Assembly (NCBI GenBank): GCA_009777635.1 | Contig: WRLK01000005.1 | Coordinates: 1 to 64,000, forward strand | From: Oscillospiraceae bacterium | GTDB taxonomy: Bacteria; Bacillota; Clostridia; Oscillospirales; Ruminococcaceae | Direction: 5' to 3' | DNA length: 64,000 nt | In this document: piece by piece, positions 46,186-54,357 of the stretch | How positions within the stretch are numbered: the first letter of the stretch is position 1 | How the letters are laid out: each line of letters opens with the position of its first letter | Notes under the pieces: generated by a model | The model's database searches: none | What the model was told of the DNA's origin: nothing | Seen by the model: only the letters and a program-made list of their open reading frames with translations | Made by a program: the position numbers and the translations under genes

Positions 46186-47265
46186 ATGGCGGAAAAAATG
46201 AAAGCGCAAGTTTTATATGAACCGAACATCATGAAATTCGAGGAGATCGACGTTCCGGAGATCAGCGCCAATGAAGTACTGGTCAAGGTTAAGGCCGTCG
46301 GCATTTGCGGCTCCGACATTTCCTATTACTACGGTCACAGCCCGCTCGGGACGCCTGACGGAAAAGGCCCGCTCGTCATCGGGCACGAGTATTCCGGCGA
46401 GATCGCGGCTGTCGGCGACGTGCCGAAGTCCTTAGGGCTGTTTAAGGGCGGCGAGCGCGTGACCGTAAACCCCGTTATGCAGTGCAACGCCTGTCCCGCC
46501 TGCCTCAACGGCCAGTATAACGTATGCTCCTATTCGTCGGTTCCCGGCGTTACGGCAAACGGCGGTTTTGCGCAGTTCAGCAAGGTTAACTACACACACG
46601 TTTATAAAATCCCGGACAGTATTTCGTACGTTGACGCGGCCCTCACCGAGCCCCTTGCGTGCGCCGCTTACGCCGTCAAACAGCTCGACGTGGGGCTTGG
46701 GCAAACGGTTGTTGTCATCGGCCCCGGCGGCATCGGGCTGATGATGGTACAGCTTGCGAAGAGCCAAGGCGCGGGCCGGACCATCCTTGTCGGACGCCGT
46801 GATTTCCCGCTTCGGAAAGGCCTTGCAGTGGGCGCTGACCACGTTATCAACAGCGCTGATAAATCCTCCCCCTATTACGCTGAGAATCTTGCCGAAAAGA
46901 TAAAGGAGCTCTCCGGCGGCCCAGCCGAGCGCTGCATTGTTTCTACCAGCACGATGGACGCGCTGCAATCGGCTCTTGACATAACGGGCAACCGCTCCAC
47001 CATCGTCTATTTCGGGCTTCCCGGTCCGGACGATGAGCTTCGCGTCAACGTGCTTGAAGCCATCAACAAGGACAGGATTATCAAGTTCTCGTGGCTCGCG
47101 CCCGGCGTTTGGGACACGGCGCTCAAAGCGGTTGCAACGGGCAAGGTGAGTCTCGGCGATATTATCACGCATAAATTCTCGCTTGCCGATACCGAAAAAG
47201 GCATCAGGTTCATGAAGGAATCAAAGGAAGATAAAGTCAAGGGCGTTGTAATAGTAGACGAATAG
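46186..47265 (+). CDS. Zinc-dependent alcohol (polyol/sugar) dehydrogenase, MDR family
   Basis: The 359-aa enzyme has catalytic zinc ligands in GICGSD (Cys) and GHEYSGEI (His-Glu), a structural zinc site CNACPACLNGQYNVC, and the NAD fold VVVIGPGGIGLMMVQLAKSQGA. It resembles sorbitol/threonine dehydrogenases that oxidise a secondary alcohol. The SD (GGAGG) overlaps the stop codon of the TIM-barrel gene, implying coupling. Last gene of the operon before the terminator. Confidence 0.88.
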   Translation: MAEKMKAQVLYEPNIMKFEEIDVPEISANEVLVKVKAVGICGSDISYYYGHSPLGTPDGKGPLVIGHEYSGEIAAVGDVPKSLGLFKGGERVTVNPVMQCNACPACLNGQYNVCSYSSVPGVTANGGFAQFSKVNYTHVYKIPDSISYVDAALTEPLACAAYAVKQLDVGLGQTVVVIGPGGIGLMMVQLAKSQGAGRTILVGRRDFPLRKGLAVGADHVINSADKSSPYYAENLAEKIKELSGGPAERCIVSTSTMDALQSALDITGNRSTIVYFGLPGPDDELRVNVLEAINKDRIIKFSWLAPGVWDTALKAVATGKVSLGDIITHKFSLADTEKGIRFMKESKEDKVKGVVIVDE

Positions 47266-47287
47266 CATAAAACCGGCAGCATTTAAA

Positions 47288-47322
47288 GAAACCGGCGGTT
47301 TGAAAATTGAACCGCCGGTTTC
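47288..47322 (+). terminator. Terminator of the sugar operon
   Basis: A 13-bp stem, GAAACCGGCGGTT with AACCGCCGGTTTC, and a short loop (TGAAAATTG); the 3' flank is TTGCG, so the U-tract is in the stem base. It marks the end of the 14-kb operon. Confidence 0.75.
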
Positions 47323-47334
47323 TTGCGCGTATGC

Positions 47335-47363
47335 TTTACAATTTACACCTGTTCTGTTAAAAT
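47335..47363 (+). promoter_or_regulatory. Sigma-A promoter of the ABC exporter pair
   Basis: TTTACA (47335-47340), 17-nt spacer, TAAAAT (47358-47363), about 35 bp before the SD GGAGGGG at 47392. Confidence 0.75.
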
Positions 47364-47439
47364 GAATCCTGTATTCTAACCGGTCTAAGCTGGAGGGGTT
47401 CTTATCAACACGCAACAAAAAAACGGTAAACTGAAGCTG

Positions 47440-49218
47440 ATGTGGGAGCTTTTCTCCGTGAGCGGCAGGCTTCTGTATATCGGAAGCGTGTTTTTTATGG
47501 CGGCGTCAATTCTTGCGACATACGCGGTTCCGCAGATTATCCGGTTTGTCGTCGATAACCTTGTCGGCGGCCTGCCGCTTACTTCCAATGTTTTTGTCGC
47601 GGCTCTCGTCGAGCGGGCCGGCGGCGTGGAATATTTGCGCGCCAATATATTATCTGTCGGCGCGTTTACGCTTTTGGTGGCGGGAGCCGGCGGCTTATGC
47701 AATTTCATACGCGGCCGATTTCTTATTTTAGGCTCCGAGGGATTTATCAGGCGGCTTCGTGAACGGCTGTATTCGCATATCCAGAAGCTGCCGTATGCCT
47801 GGCACGTAAACGTTCAGGCAGGCGATATCATCCAGCGCTGCACGTCGGACGTCGAGGTTGTCCGCAATTTTATCGCAAGCCAGCTTATAGAGATGGCCCG
47901 GACACTGTTGCTGTTCGTGTTTGCGTATATCATATTATTCTCGATGAATGTGCCTATGGCTATGGCGTCGTTTGTTTTCCTGCCGGTCATAATCGGGTAT
48001 TCCTTCTTCTTTTTGCGCGGCGTCGGAAGCCGTTTTCTTGCGGCGGATGAAGCCGAGGGCCAGCTTTTATCCGTGGCGCAGGAGAATCTTACAGGCGTGC
48101 GCGTTGTCCGCGCGTTCGGGCGCGAGCGGTACGAGATCGACCGCTTCGAGCGTGAGAACAACAATTTCGCGAACCTCTGGGTGCGCCTTGGCAGCCTGCT
48201 TAGCTGGTACTGGGGCACAAGCGACATGATAACCGCACTGCAAATGATTATAACGTGCGTCGTCGGCGTGTACCAGGCAGTGGCGGGGAGCCTTACGGTC
48301 GGTGAGTTTATTGTATTTTTGTCGTATAATTCCATGATCATCTGGCCTGCACGCGGGCTTGGCAGGGTGCTTTCGGAAGCCAGCAAGACAAGCGTGTCGC
48401 TTGGCAGGATCAAGGAGATCCTCGACGCGCCGGATGAGCTTGACTTACCCGGTGCGTTTGAAATGCCGGTTGACGGCGACATCGTGTACGACGGCGTAAC
48501 GTTTTCATACGGCAACAAAAAGGTTCTTGACAACGTCTCCTTTACCGTGGAGAAAGGCACGACCCTCGGCATCCTCGGCGGCACCGGCTCCGGCAAAACG
48601 ACCGTCGCGCATTTGCTCTGCCGGCTGTATGATTTAGAGCCCGGAAACGGCAGCATCTCGATTGGCGGAGCAGACATCACGGAATTTAAGCGCGCGTGGC
48701 TTCGCCGAAATATAGGCATAGCGCTTCAGGAGCCGTTTTTGTATTCGCGCACAATCAAGGAAAACATTGCGTCGCTCATGCCGCGCTACACCATTGACGA
48801 CATACGTAAGGCCGCCGGAATCTCCTGTATCGGCGACGCGGTCGAGGCTTTCGCGAACGGATACGACACCGTCGTCGGGGAACGCGGCGTGACGCTTTCC
48901 GGCGGGCAGAAGCAGCGCGTGGCAATCGCCCGCGCCATACTCGGCAATCCCCCTATTATGGTGTTTGACGACTCGCTTTCGGCGGTCGACACCGAGACCG
49001 ACGCGAAGATACGCGCAGCACTTAACGAGCGCACAAGCGGCTCCACCGTGATTATCATATCCCACCGCATCACATCGCTGCTAAAAGCAGACAAGATTAT
49101 CGTGCTGGAGGACGGGCGGGTCATCGAGACCGGCTCACACCCGGAGCTTTTAGAGCAAGGCGGCGTATACAGCCGCGTATACGGCCTGCAGTCAAGCATC
49201 GAGGAGGCGGACGCTTAA
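47440..49218 (+). CDS. ABC exporter, half-transporter 1 (degenerate ATP site)
   Basis: From the ATG at 47440 the protein is 592 aa: an ABC type I exporter membrane domain (residues 1-320) and an ATPase domain with Walker A GGTGSGKTT, signature LSGGQKQR and Walker B IMVFDDSLSAVD. The catalytic Glu is Asp, as in one subunit of TM287/288-type heterodimers. No SD precedes the ATG; a strong GGAGGGG lies instead 5 nt before an in-frame ATC at 47404, which would give 604 aa (NTQQKNGKLKL...). It pairs with the next gene; substrate unknown, drug or lipid is typical. Confidence 0.88.
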   Translation: MWELFSVSGRLLYIGSVFFMAASILATYAVPQIIRFVVDNLVGGLPLTSNVFVAALVERAGGVEYLRANILSVGAFTLLVAGAGGLCNFIRGRFLILGSEGFIRRLRERLYSHIQKLPYAWHVNVQAGDIIQRCTSDVEVVRNFIASQLIEMARTLLLFVFAYIILFSMNVPMAMASFVFLPVIIGYSFFFLRGVGSRFLAADEAEGQLLSVAQENLTGVRVVRAFGRERYEIDRFERENNNFANLWVRLGSLLSWYWGTSDMITALQMIITCVVGVYQAVAGSLTVGEFIVFLSYNSMIIWPARGLGRVLSEASKTSVSLGRIKEILDAPDELDLPGAFEMPVDGDIVYDGVTFSYGNKKVLDNVSFTVEKGTTLGILGGTGSGKTTVAHLLCRLYDLEPGNGSISIGGADITEFKRAWLRRNIGIALQEPFLYSRTIKENIASLMPRYTIDDIRKAAGISCIGDAVEAFANGYDTVVGERGVTLSGGQKQRVAIARAILGNPPIMVFDDSLSAVDTETDAKIRAALNERTSGSTVIIISHRITSLLKADKIIVLEDGRVIETGSHPELLEQGGVYSRVYGLQSSIEEADA

Positions 49219-51042
49219 ATGAACTATTTCGAGGAAGAAGAATATCTAAAGCCGTTCAGCTTAAAAGTATGGTCGAGTATGCTGCCGTATTTTAAGCCAT
49301 ACAAAAAAGAGCTTGTCATCGTTGCGCTCTTTATGCTTTACTGCGCGCTGATAGACGTTGCGATACCACTTTACCAAAAGCATATCATCGACAGCTTTAT
49401 AATCCCTAAAAGCACCGCCGGGCTTCTCCCCGTCGTTTTGCTGGGGGTATTCTTTGCGGCGACGGCAATGATCGCCGTCGTTTTCTTCACAAGGATTGCG
49501 ATAAAAATCGAGATGAAATTCTCCCGCGATTTAAAACGCGACCTGTTTAACCATTTGCAGACCCTCTCGCTTTCGTACTACAACACCACGCCCGTCGGCT
49601 ACATGATCGCCCGGGTGATGTCCGACACCGGCAGGATCGGCGAGATCGTGGCGTGGGGCCTTGTAGACGTGATGTGGGGATTCTCCTGCGCATTGTTCGT
49701 TCTCGTCGCCATGCTGGTTTTAAACTGGAAAATCGGGCTTATCATGTTGGCGCTTGTACCTGTCATGCTGCTTGTGACGATATGGTTTCAGAATAAGATA
49801 CTACACTATAATCGTCGTGTGCGCCGCGCAAACTCCCGTATCACAGGCGCGTTCAATGAGGGAATCCTCGGCGCTCGCACCTCAAAAACACTTGTAATCG
49901 AGGACATAAACTCCGCCGATTTTTCACGCCTTACAGGCGATATGCGAAGAAACTCCGTCAAAGCGGGAACGCTATCCGCAATTTACCTGCCGGTCATCCT
50001 GTTCATCGGCTCCATCGCGGTGACGGGCGTTCTCGTTTCCGGCAGCGGCTTTGTCATGAACGAAAGCATGCCCTACGGAACTTTTTCCGCAATGATTTCC
50101 TATGCAATCATCATATTCGAGCCTATCCAGCATATCGCGAGAATCTTCACGGAGATCGTTGCGACCCAGGCAAACATTGAGCGCGTGAACGGGCTTTTTG
50201 AGAAGAAACCCGAGATCACCGACTCCCCCGCCGTCATAGAAAAATACGGCGACAACTTTAACCCGAAGCGCGAAAACTGGGAGCCGATAAACGGCGACAT
50301 CGAGTTTCGGGACGTCACGTTCATGTACCCCGACGGGCACGAGAACGTGCTTGAGAATTTCAGCCTCACAATCCCCGCCGGTACGACAGTCGCGATTGTC
50401 GGCGAAACAGGCGCCGGGAAATCCACGCTTGTGAACCTTGTATGCCGGTTCTTCGAGCCGACAAGCGGCAAGGTTCTGATAGACGGCCGCGATTACAGGG
50501 AACGCTCGCAGCTTTGGCTGCACTCGAACATCGGATATGTGCTGCAAAGCCCGCATCTTTTTTCAGGCAGTATCAAGGAGAATATCCGGTACGGCAAGCT
50601 TGACGCGACTGATAAGGAGATCATAACCGCCGCAAAGCTTGTCTCGGCCGACCGCGTGATTTACAAGCTGCCCAACGGCCTTTTAAGCGACGTCGGAGAA
50701 GGCGGCGACAAGCTTTCCACCGGTGAGAAGCAGCTTATCTCGTTTGCAAGGGCAGTCATCGCCGACCCGCGTATTTTCGTCCTCGACGAGGCGACGTCCT
50801 CAATCGACACCGAGACGGAGCTTCTGATCCAAAACGCGATTTCAAATATCCTGAAAGGCCGCACGTCTTTTTTGATCGCGCACCGGCTATCGACCATCAA
50901 GATGGCGGATTTGATCCTTGTCGTGCGCGACGGAAAAATCATAGAGCACGGAACGCACCGCGAGCTAATCCGGCAAAAAGGGTATTACAAGCAGCTATAT
51001 ACCATGCAGTTCGAGGACGAGCTTGATCTTGCGGCTTTTTAA
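49219..51042 (+). CDS. ABC exporter, half-transporter 2 (canonical ATP site)
   Basis: The 607-aa partner starts at the base after the preceding stop (TAAATG). It has an N-terminal elbow, six membrane helices, Walker A GETGAGKST, Walker B IFVLDEATSSID with the catalytic Glu, and signature LSTGEKQ instead of LSGGQ. A canonical catalytic Glu here, a degenerate one in the partner, and the altered signature are the usual arrangement of heterodimeric exporters with one active site. Confidence 0.9.
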   Translation: MNYFEEEEYLKPFSLKVWSSMLPYFKPYKKELVIVALFMLYCALIDVAIPLYQKHIIDSFIIPKSTAGLLPVVLLGVFFAATAMIAVVFFTRIAIKIEMKFSRDLKRDLFNHLQTLSLSYYNTTPVGYMIARVMSDTGRIGEIVAWGLVDVMWGFSCALFVLVAMLVLNWKIGLIMLALVPVMLLVTIWFQNKILHYNRRVRRANSRITGAFNEGILGARTSKTLVIEDINSADFSRLTGDMRRNSVKAGTLSAIYLPVILFIGSIAVTGVLVSGSGFVMNESMPYGTFSAMISYAIIIFEPIQHIARIFTEIVATQANIERVNGLFEKKPEITDSPAVIEKYGDNFNPKRENWEPINGDIEFRDVTFMYPDGHENVLENFSLTIPAGTTVAIVGETGAGKSTLVNLVCRFFEPTSGKVLIDGRDYRERSQLWLHSNIGYVLQSPHLFSGSIKENIRYGKLDATDKEIITAAKLVSADRVIYKLPNGLLSDVGEGGDKLSTGEKQLISFARAVIADPRIFVLDEATSSIDTETELLIQNAISNILKGRTSFLIAHRLSTIKMADLILVVRDGKIIEHGTHRELIRQKGYYKQLYTMQFEDELDLAAF

Positions 51043-51113
51043 TCATACTTTAATCATCTTTCTATTTATTTTTATTATGCATATTGTATTATATATAGAG
51101 GAGGCGATTATTG

Positions 51114-51329
51114 ATGGGCGGATTACTATATGTTTTGTTTGTATTTTTAATCATCGGATGCGTTTTGCAATTTGCGTTTACGATGATTCGGTTTTCATTT
51201 AAGCTTGTGTTTTGGATTTTAGGGCTTATCTTCGGTATCCTTGGCTGGGTTTTAGGATTTGGGTTCTTTATGCTCTTAGGGATTCTCGTCATCTTTGTCC
51301 CGATATTACTGATTATGAAAAAGCGGTAA
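51114..51329 (+). CDS. Small hydrophobic membrane protein
   Basis: The ATG at 51114 follows GAGGAGG at 9 nt. The 71-aa protein is nearly all hydrophobic, with two likely transmembrane helices (GLLYVLFVFLIIGCVLQFAF and ILGLIFGILGWVLGFGFFML...) and a terminal KKR. Phage-holin-like size, but no phage context; function unknown. It sits downstream of the exporter, 70 bp away. Confidence 0.7.
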   Translation: MGGLLYVLFVFLIIGCVLQFAFTMIRFSFKLVFWILGLIFGILGWVLGFGFFMLLGILVIFVPILLIMKKR

Positions 51330-51344
51330 GAAGGCTGCGAACAT

Positions 51345-51371
51345 GCCTGCCGCTTTATCTAAACGGCAGGC
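51345..51371 (+). terminator. First hairpin downstream of the small membrane protein
   Basis: An 8-bp stem GCCTGCCG/CGGCAGGC with an 11-nt loop; no T-run. It precedes the true terminator by 18 bp. Confidence 0.5.
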
Positions 51372-51388
51372 CTTATGCTGCTCCCCGC

Positions 51389-51424
51389 AAAACCCGCGGT
51401 TTTTCCGCGGGTTTTTATTTTTTA
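51389..51424 (+). terminator. Rho-independent terminator
   Basis: AAAACCCGCGG, loop TTTTT, CCGCGGGTTTT, then a long T-rich tract (TATTTTTTA). Ends the exporter/small-protein transcript. Confidence 0.9.
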
Positions 51425-51456
51425 GGGTAAACGTTTATATCTTTTCTTCTAATGTA

Positions 51457-51485
51457 TTGACTAACGCATTACAACATTGTAAAAT
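51457..51485 (+). promoter_or_regulatory. Sigma-A promoter of the epimerase-kinase-DUF4432 operon
   Basis: TTGACT (51457-51462), 17-nt spacer, TAAAAT (51480-51485), 45 bp before the ATG at 51530. Confidence 0.75.
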
Positions 51486-51529
51486 GAAACGCGACAGAAA
51501 CAAATGAAATGTAAGGATTGAATGAGCTG

Positions 51530-52207
51530 ATGAAAGTAAAAATCGCGCCGTCGTTAATGTGTATGGACATGTTAAACGTGAGAGAACAAATGAAAATATT
51601 AAACAAGGCGGACTACCTGCATATCGATATCCTCGACTGGCATTATGCGCGCAATCTTTGCCTTTCGCCCGCATTTATGCATCAGCTTAAAACCGTCACG
51701 GACGTCCCGATGGACGCGCACCTTATGGTTGACAACACGGACTTAGACCTTGTTGATTTATGTATCGCCTCGGGCGCGGGAATCATAACGCTTCCGTCGG
51801 ATGTCGTTCAAAACCGCGCGTTCAGGCTCATCGACCGCATCAAAAGCGCCGGGGTAAAGGCCGGTGCGCACATCAATCCGGCAATGCCGCTCGATATGGT
51901 GTCGCCGTATATCCACTTGCTCGATATGATTACTTTTATGACGGTCGACCCGGGTTTCGCGGGCCAGCGCTTTGTTGCGGAATCTCTTTCCAAGATAACT
52001 TTGTCCAAGCAATTGAAGCTCGAAAAAGGTTATGCCTTTGAGATACAGGTTGACGGCTGCTGCAACAAAAACACGTATAAACAGCTTTACGGCGCCGGGG
52101 CCGAGGTTTTTGTCCTCGGTTCAAGCGGACTTTTCAATAACGCCCCGCGTCTTGAAGACGCATGGGAGATTATGGAGCGCGAAATTGAAAAACAAACTGA
52201 AGAATGA
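51530..52207 (+). CDS. D-allulose-6-phosphate 3-epimerase-like (ribulose-phosphate epimerase family)
   Basis: The ATG at 51530 gives 225 aa (MKVKIAPSLMCMDMLNVREQ), the only well-placed start, with AAGGA 12 nt upstream. The N-terminus SLMCMDMLNV, HIDILDWHY (metal His/Asp), DAHLMVDN and MTVDPGFAGQRF are those of AlsE-type epimerases of the RPE fold, which convert D-allulose-6-P to fructose-6-P. Where canonical enzymes have HxDxMDGHY this protein reads HIDILDWHY. The downstream ROK kinase (23-nt overlap) supports a hexose role. Confidence 0.86.
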   Translation: MKVKIAPSLMCMDMLNVREQMKILNKADYLHIDILDWHYARNLCLSPAFMHQLKTVTDVPMDAHLMVDNTDLDLVDLCIASGAGIITLPSDVVQNRAFRLIDRIKSAGVKAGAHINPAMPLDMVSPYIHLLDMITFMTVDPGFAGQRFVAESLSKITLSKQLKLEKGYAFEIQVDGCCNKNTYKQLYGAGAEVFVLGSSGLFNNAPRLEDAWEIMEREIEKQTEE

Positions 52208-53189
52208 CAAAACATCTAAAGACGCCGCCATTATCGGCGTGGATATCGGAGGCACAAACTTCCGCATCGGATGTGTCACATCGGCGGGGGAAATCAGCAA
52301 TGTAAAAATCGTGCCGAGTAATTTTTTATCGCGGTCGGGCGGCCCTGCGACAGACGTGTTGTCCGGTTTTATCAGTCGCTATATCGATGAAGCCCGCGTA
52401 AAGGATATTGCCTGCGTTTCGGTGGGGCTTCCGGCCACAATAGATAAAACGCGCAAAATTGCTTATTCCGTTCCGAATATCGTCGATGAGAACGGCGGTC
52501 ATGTACTAGACGGCTTAAACATCGTCGACAGCCTTCAAAGCGCGCTTGGAATCAAAACGCTTCTCGACAGGGATACCAACTTCCTGCTTGCTTACGACAT
52601 GCTCATGTATGACATTTTTAACGAGGAAACAATCGTCGGCTGCTACATCGGCACCGGTTTCGGCGGGAGTATCCGCATCGGCGGAAAGTACCTGATTGGG
52701 AAAAACGGGGTCGCCAACGAAATCGGGCACATCCCGTATTATAAAAGTGCGCTTTATTGCGCGTGCGGAAAGAAAGCGTGCGCGGAATGCTACGCATCGG
52801 GAAGGGCGTTGGAGCTTTTGCGTAGAAAGCATTATCCCGGCACGCCAATCACAGATATATTTGAAAAACACGGCAAAGACCAGGTTCTTATAGATTTTGT
52901 CGAGGCTTGCGCTTTGCCCGTCGCGACACAGGCTAACATATTCGACCCGGACTGCATCATAATCGGTGGCGGCGTTGTTAATATGCGCGGGTTTCCGAAA
53001 GACCGCCTAATCGAATATGTTTTGGAGCACACGCGAAAGCCTTTGCCTTTTGAAAACCTTAAAATTATCTACTCGCACCAATGCAAAGACATGGGCGTAA
53101 TCGGCGCCGCTATTTACGCGATTGAAACCCTGGGCGTCGGTTTCAGCAAGGATTTTACCGGTCGTATAAAGCATTACGCCGGCAATTAA
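52185..53189 (+). CDS. ROK-family sugar kinase (allose kinase-like)
   Basis: I place the start at TTG 52185 (MKNKLKNDKTSKDAAIIGVDIGG), with GGAG 7 nt upstream and inside the epimerase gene; the track ORF extends far into the neighbour. The 334-aa protein has the ATP-binding IIGVDIGGTNFRIG, catalytic-region LLDRDTNFLLAYD, GCYIGTGFGGSIRIG and the ROK zinc motif CACGKKACAEC. It phosphorylates a hexose; with the AlsE-like neighbour D-allose or D-allulose is the best guess. Confidence 0.85.
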   Translation: MKNKLKNDKTSKDAAIIGVDIGGTNFRIGCVTSAGEISNVKIVPSNFLSRSGGPATDVLSGFISRYIDEARVKDIACVSVGLPATIDKTRKIAYSVPNIVDENGGHVLDGLNIVDSLQSALGIKTLLDRDTNFLLAYDMLMYDIFNEETIVGCYIGTGFGGSIRIGGKYLIGKNGVANEIGHIPYYKSALYCACGKKACAECYASGRALELLRRKHYPGTPITDIFEKHGKDQVLIDFVEACALPVATQANIFDPDCIIIGGGVVNMRGFPKDRLIEYVLEHTRKPLPFENLKIIYSHQCKDMGVIGAAIYAIETLGVGFSKDFTGRIKHYAGN

Positions 53190-53245
53190 GCGGACCGTTG
53201 CCGCCGTTAGGCTTAAAAAAATATTTTTCGAAAGGGGCAAAACAT

Positions 53246-54280
53246 ATGAAGCTGTGGGGGCAAACATATTCAAGAGAAGAATTGATGAAAAATATCGGGG
53301 ATATTTCGCAGGTCTGCGGCGTGCGCCGGTCGGTCCTTGACGACGGGCCGGGCCGCGGTATGCGGGTATTTGACGTCCGCACCGGCGGGGGGCTGTCCTT
53401 TTCCGTCCTGCCCGACCGCGGGATGGATATTTCATGGTGCAGTTACAACGATACGCCGATCGGGTTTATATCGAAGACAGGCGCGGTATCGCCGTTCCTG
53501 TGCGGATATGAGGATACAGGATTTTTACGCGGGTTTACAGCGGGGCTTTTGACGACATGCGGCTATACGCACATGGGCGCCGCGTGCAAGGATGAGGGCA
53601 AGAGCCTCGGGCTGCACGGACGCGCGAATTTCGCGGTTGCGGAACACGCGTCGTCCTATGAATGCTGGGACGGCGACGATTATCTGATCCGCATAAGCGG
53701 TGCGACGCGCGAAGCCGCCGTGTTTGGGGAAAACATACAATCCCGCCGCGAAATCAGCGTCAAGGCGGGAGAAAACCGCATTATGATCAAAGATACCGTG
53801 AGAAACTACGGGTTTGATACGCAGCCGCTTATGATGCTATATCATTTTAATTTCGGGCATCCGCTTGTGGGTCCCGGCACAAAGATGGTTTCTTCTAAAA
53901 GCACGAGCGCCGTCCCGCGTGACGAAACGGCTTCAAAGGGGCTTGAAGCTTGCCGTGCATTTCAGGCGCCGACCCACGGTTACGCGGAACAAGTGTTTTA
54001 CTATGATTTAACGCCCGAAAAAGACGGTACGGTTTTTGCGGGGCTTTACAATCCGCTGTTAAATGTCACGGCGTCGGTTACGTTTTATAAAAACGAGCTG
54101 CCGTATCTTATCCAGTGGAAGCAGATGGGCGAAGGCGATTATACTTGCGGCATTGAGCCTGCAACATGGAAGCCCGAAGGCCGGGCAGCCGCCCGGGAGC
54201 TGGGCGAGCTCATCATGATAGCCCCCGGTGAAGAGCGCGAATTTAGCTTGGAAGTCTCGGTAATAACGGGAGAAATATAG
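53246..54280 (+). CDS. DUF4432 family protein (aldose 1-epimerase-like fold)
   Basis: The ATG at 53246 follows AAAGGGG. The 344-aa protein has LPDRGMDISWCSYNDTPIGF, SLGLHGRANF and MMLYHFNFGHPLVGPG, typical of the DUF4432 galactose-mutarotase-like superfamily, commonly found beside sugar-catabolic genes. It may catalyse anomer interconversion or another aldose reaction. Third gene of the operon; nothing odd. Confidence 0.85.
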   Translation: MKLWGQTYSREELMKNIGDISQVCGVRRSVLDDGPGRGMRVFDVRTGGGLSFSVLPDRGMDISWCSYNDTPIGFISKTGAVSPFLCGYEDTGFLRGFTAGLLTTCGYTHMGAACKDEGKSLGLHGRANFAVAEHASSYECWDGDDYLIRISGATREAAVFGENIQSRREISVKAGENRIMIKDTVRNYGFDTQPLMMLYHFNFGHPLVGPGTKMVSSKSTSAVPRDETASKGLEACRAFQAPTHGYAEQVFYYDLTPEKDGTVFAGLYNPLLNVTASVTFYKNELPYLIQWKQMGEGDYTCGIEPATWKPEGRAAARELGELIMIAPGEEREFSLEVSVITGEI

Positions 54281-54290
54281 CATATAATGG

Positions 54291-54315
54291 GGGGCCGCAG
54301 TTCATATGGGGCCCC
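54291..54315 (+). terminator. Terminator of the DUF4432 operon
   Basis: GGGGCC paired with GGCCCC over a 13-nt loop, followed by TTATACTTTT. The sequence around it (GGGGCCGCAGTTCA) is shared with the terminator at 57929. Confidence 0.65.
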
Positions 54316-54324
54316 TTATACTTT

Positions 54325-54357
54325 TAGGGTCTGTTCACATAAAGCGAACAGACCCTA
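54325..54357. repeat. Inverted repeat overlapping the nitrilase-like stop codon
   Basis: A 12-bp perfect stem, TAGGGTCTGTTC with GAACAGACCCTA, loop ACATAAAGC. Neither side has a T-run, so it is not a standard terminator. It overlaps the TAG of the minus-strand gene. Confidence 0.7.

Noticed and set aside
51114-51329. Holin of a prophage
   Set aside because: Size and hydrophobicity fit, but no phage genes, lysin or integration site are nearby.
51455-51485. Possible cre site upstream of the AlsE-like gene
   Set aside because: The similarity to the CcpA-box consensus requires an extra base in the core.
54325-54357. Inverted repeat as a terminator
   Set aside because: Neither strand has a T-run after the 12-bp stem; kept as a repeat. 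The nearby stem at 54291 with TTATACTTTT is the better terminator.
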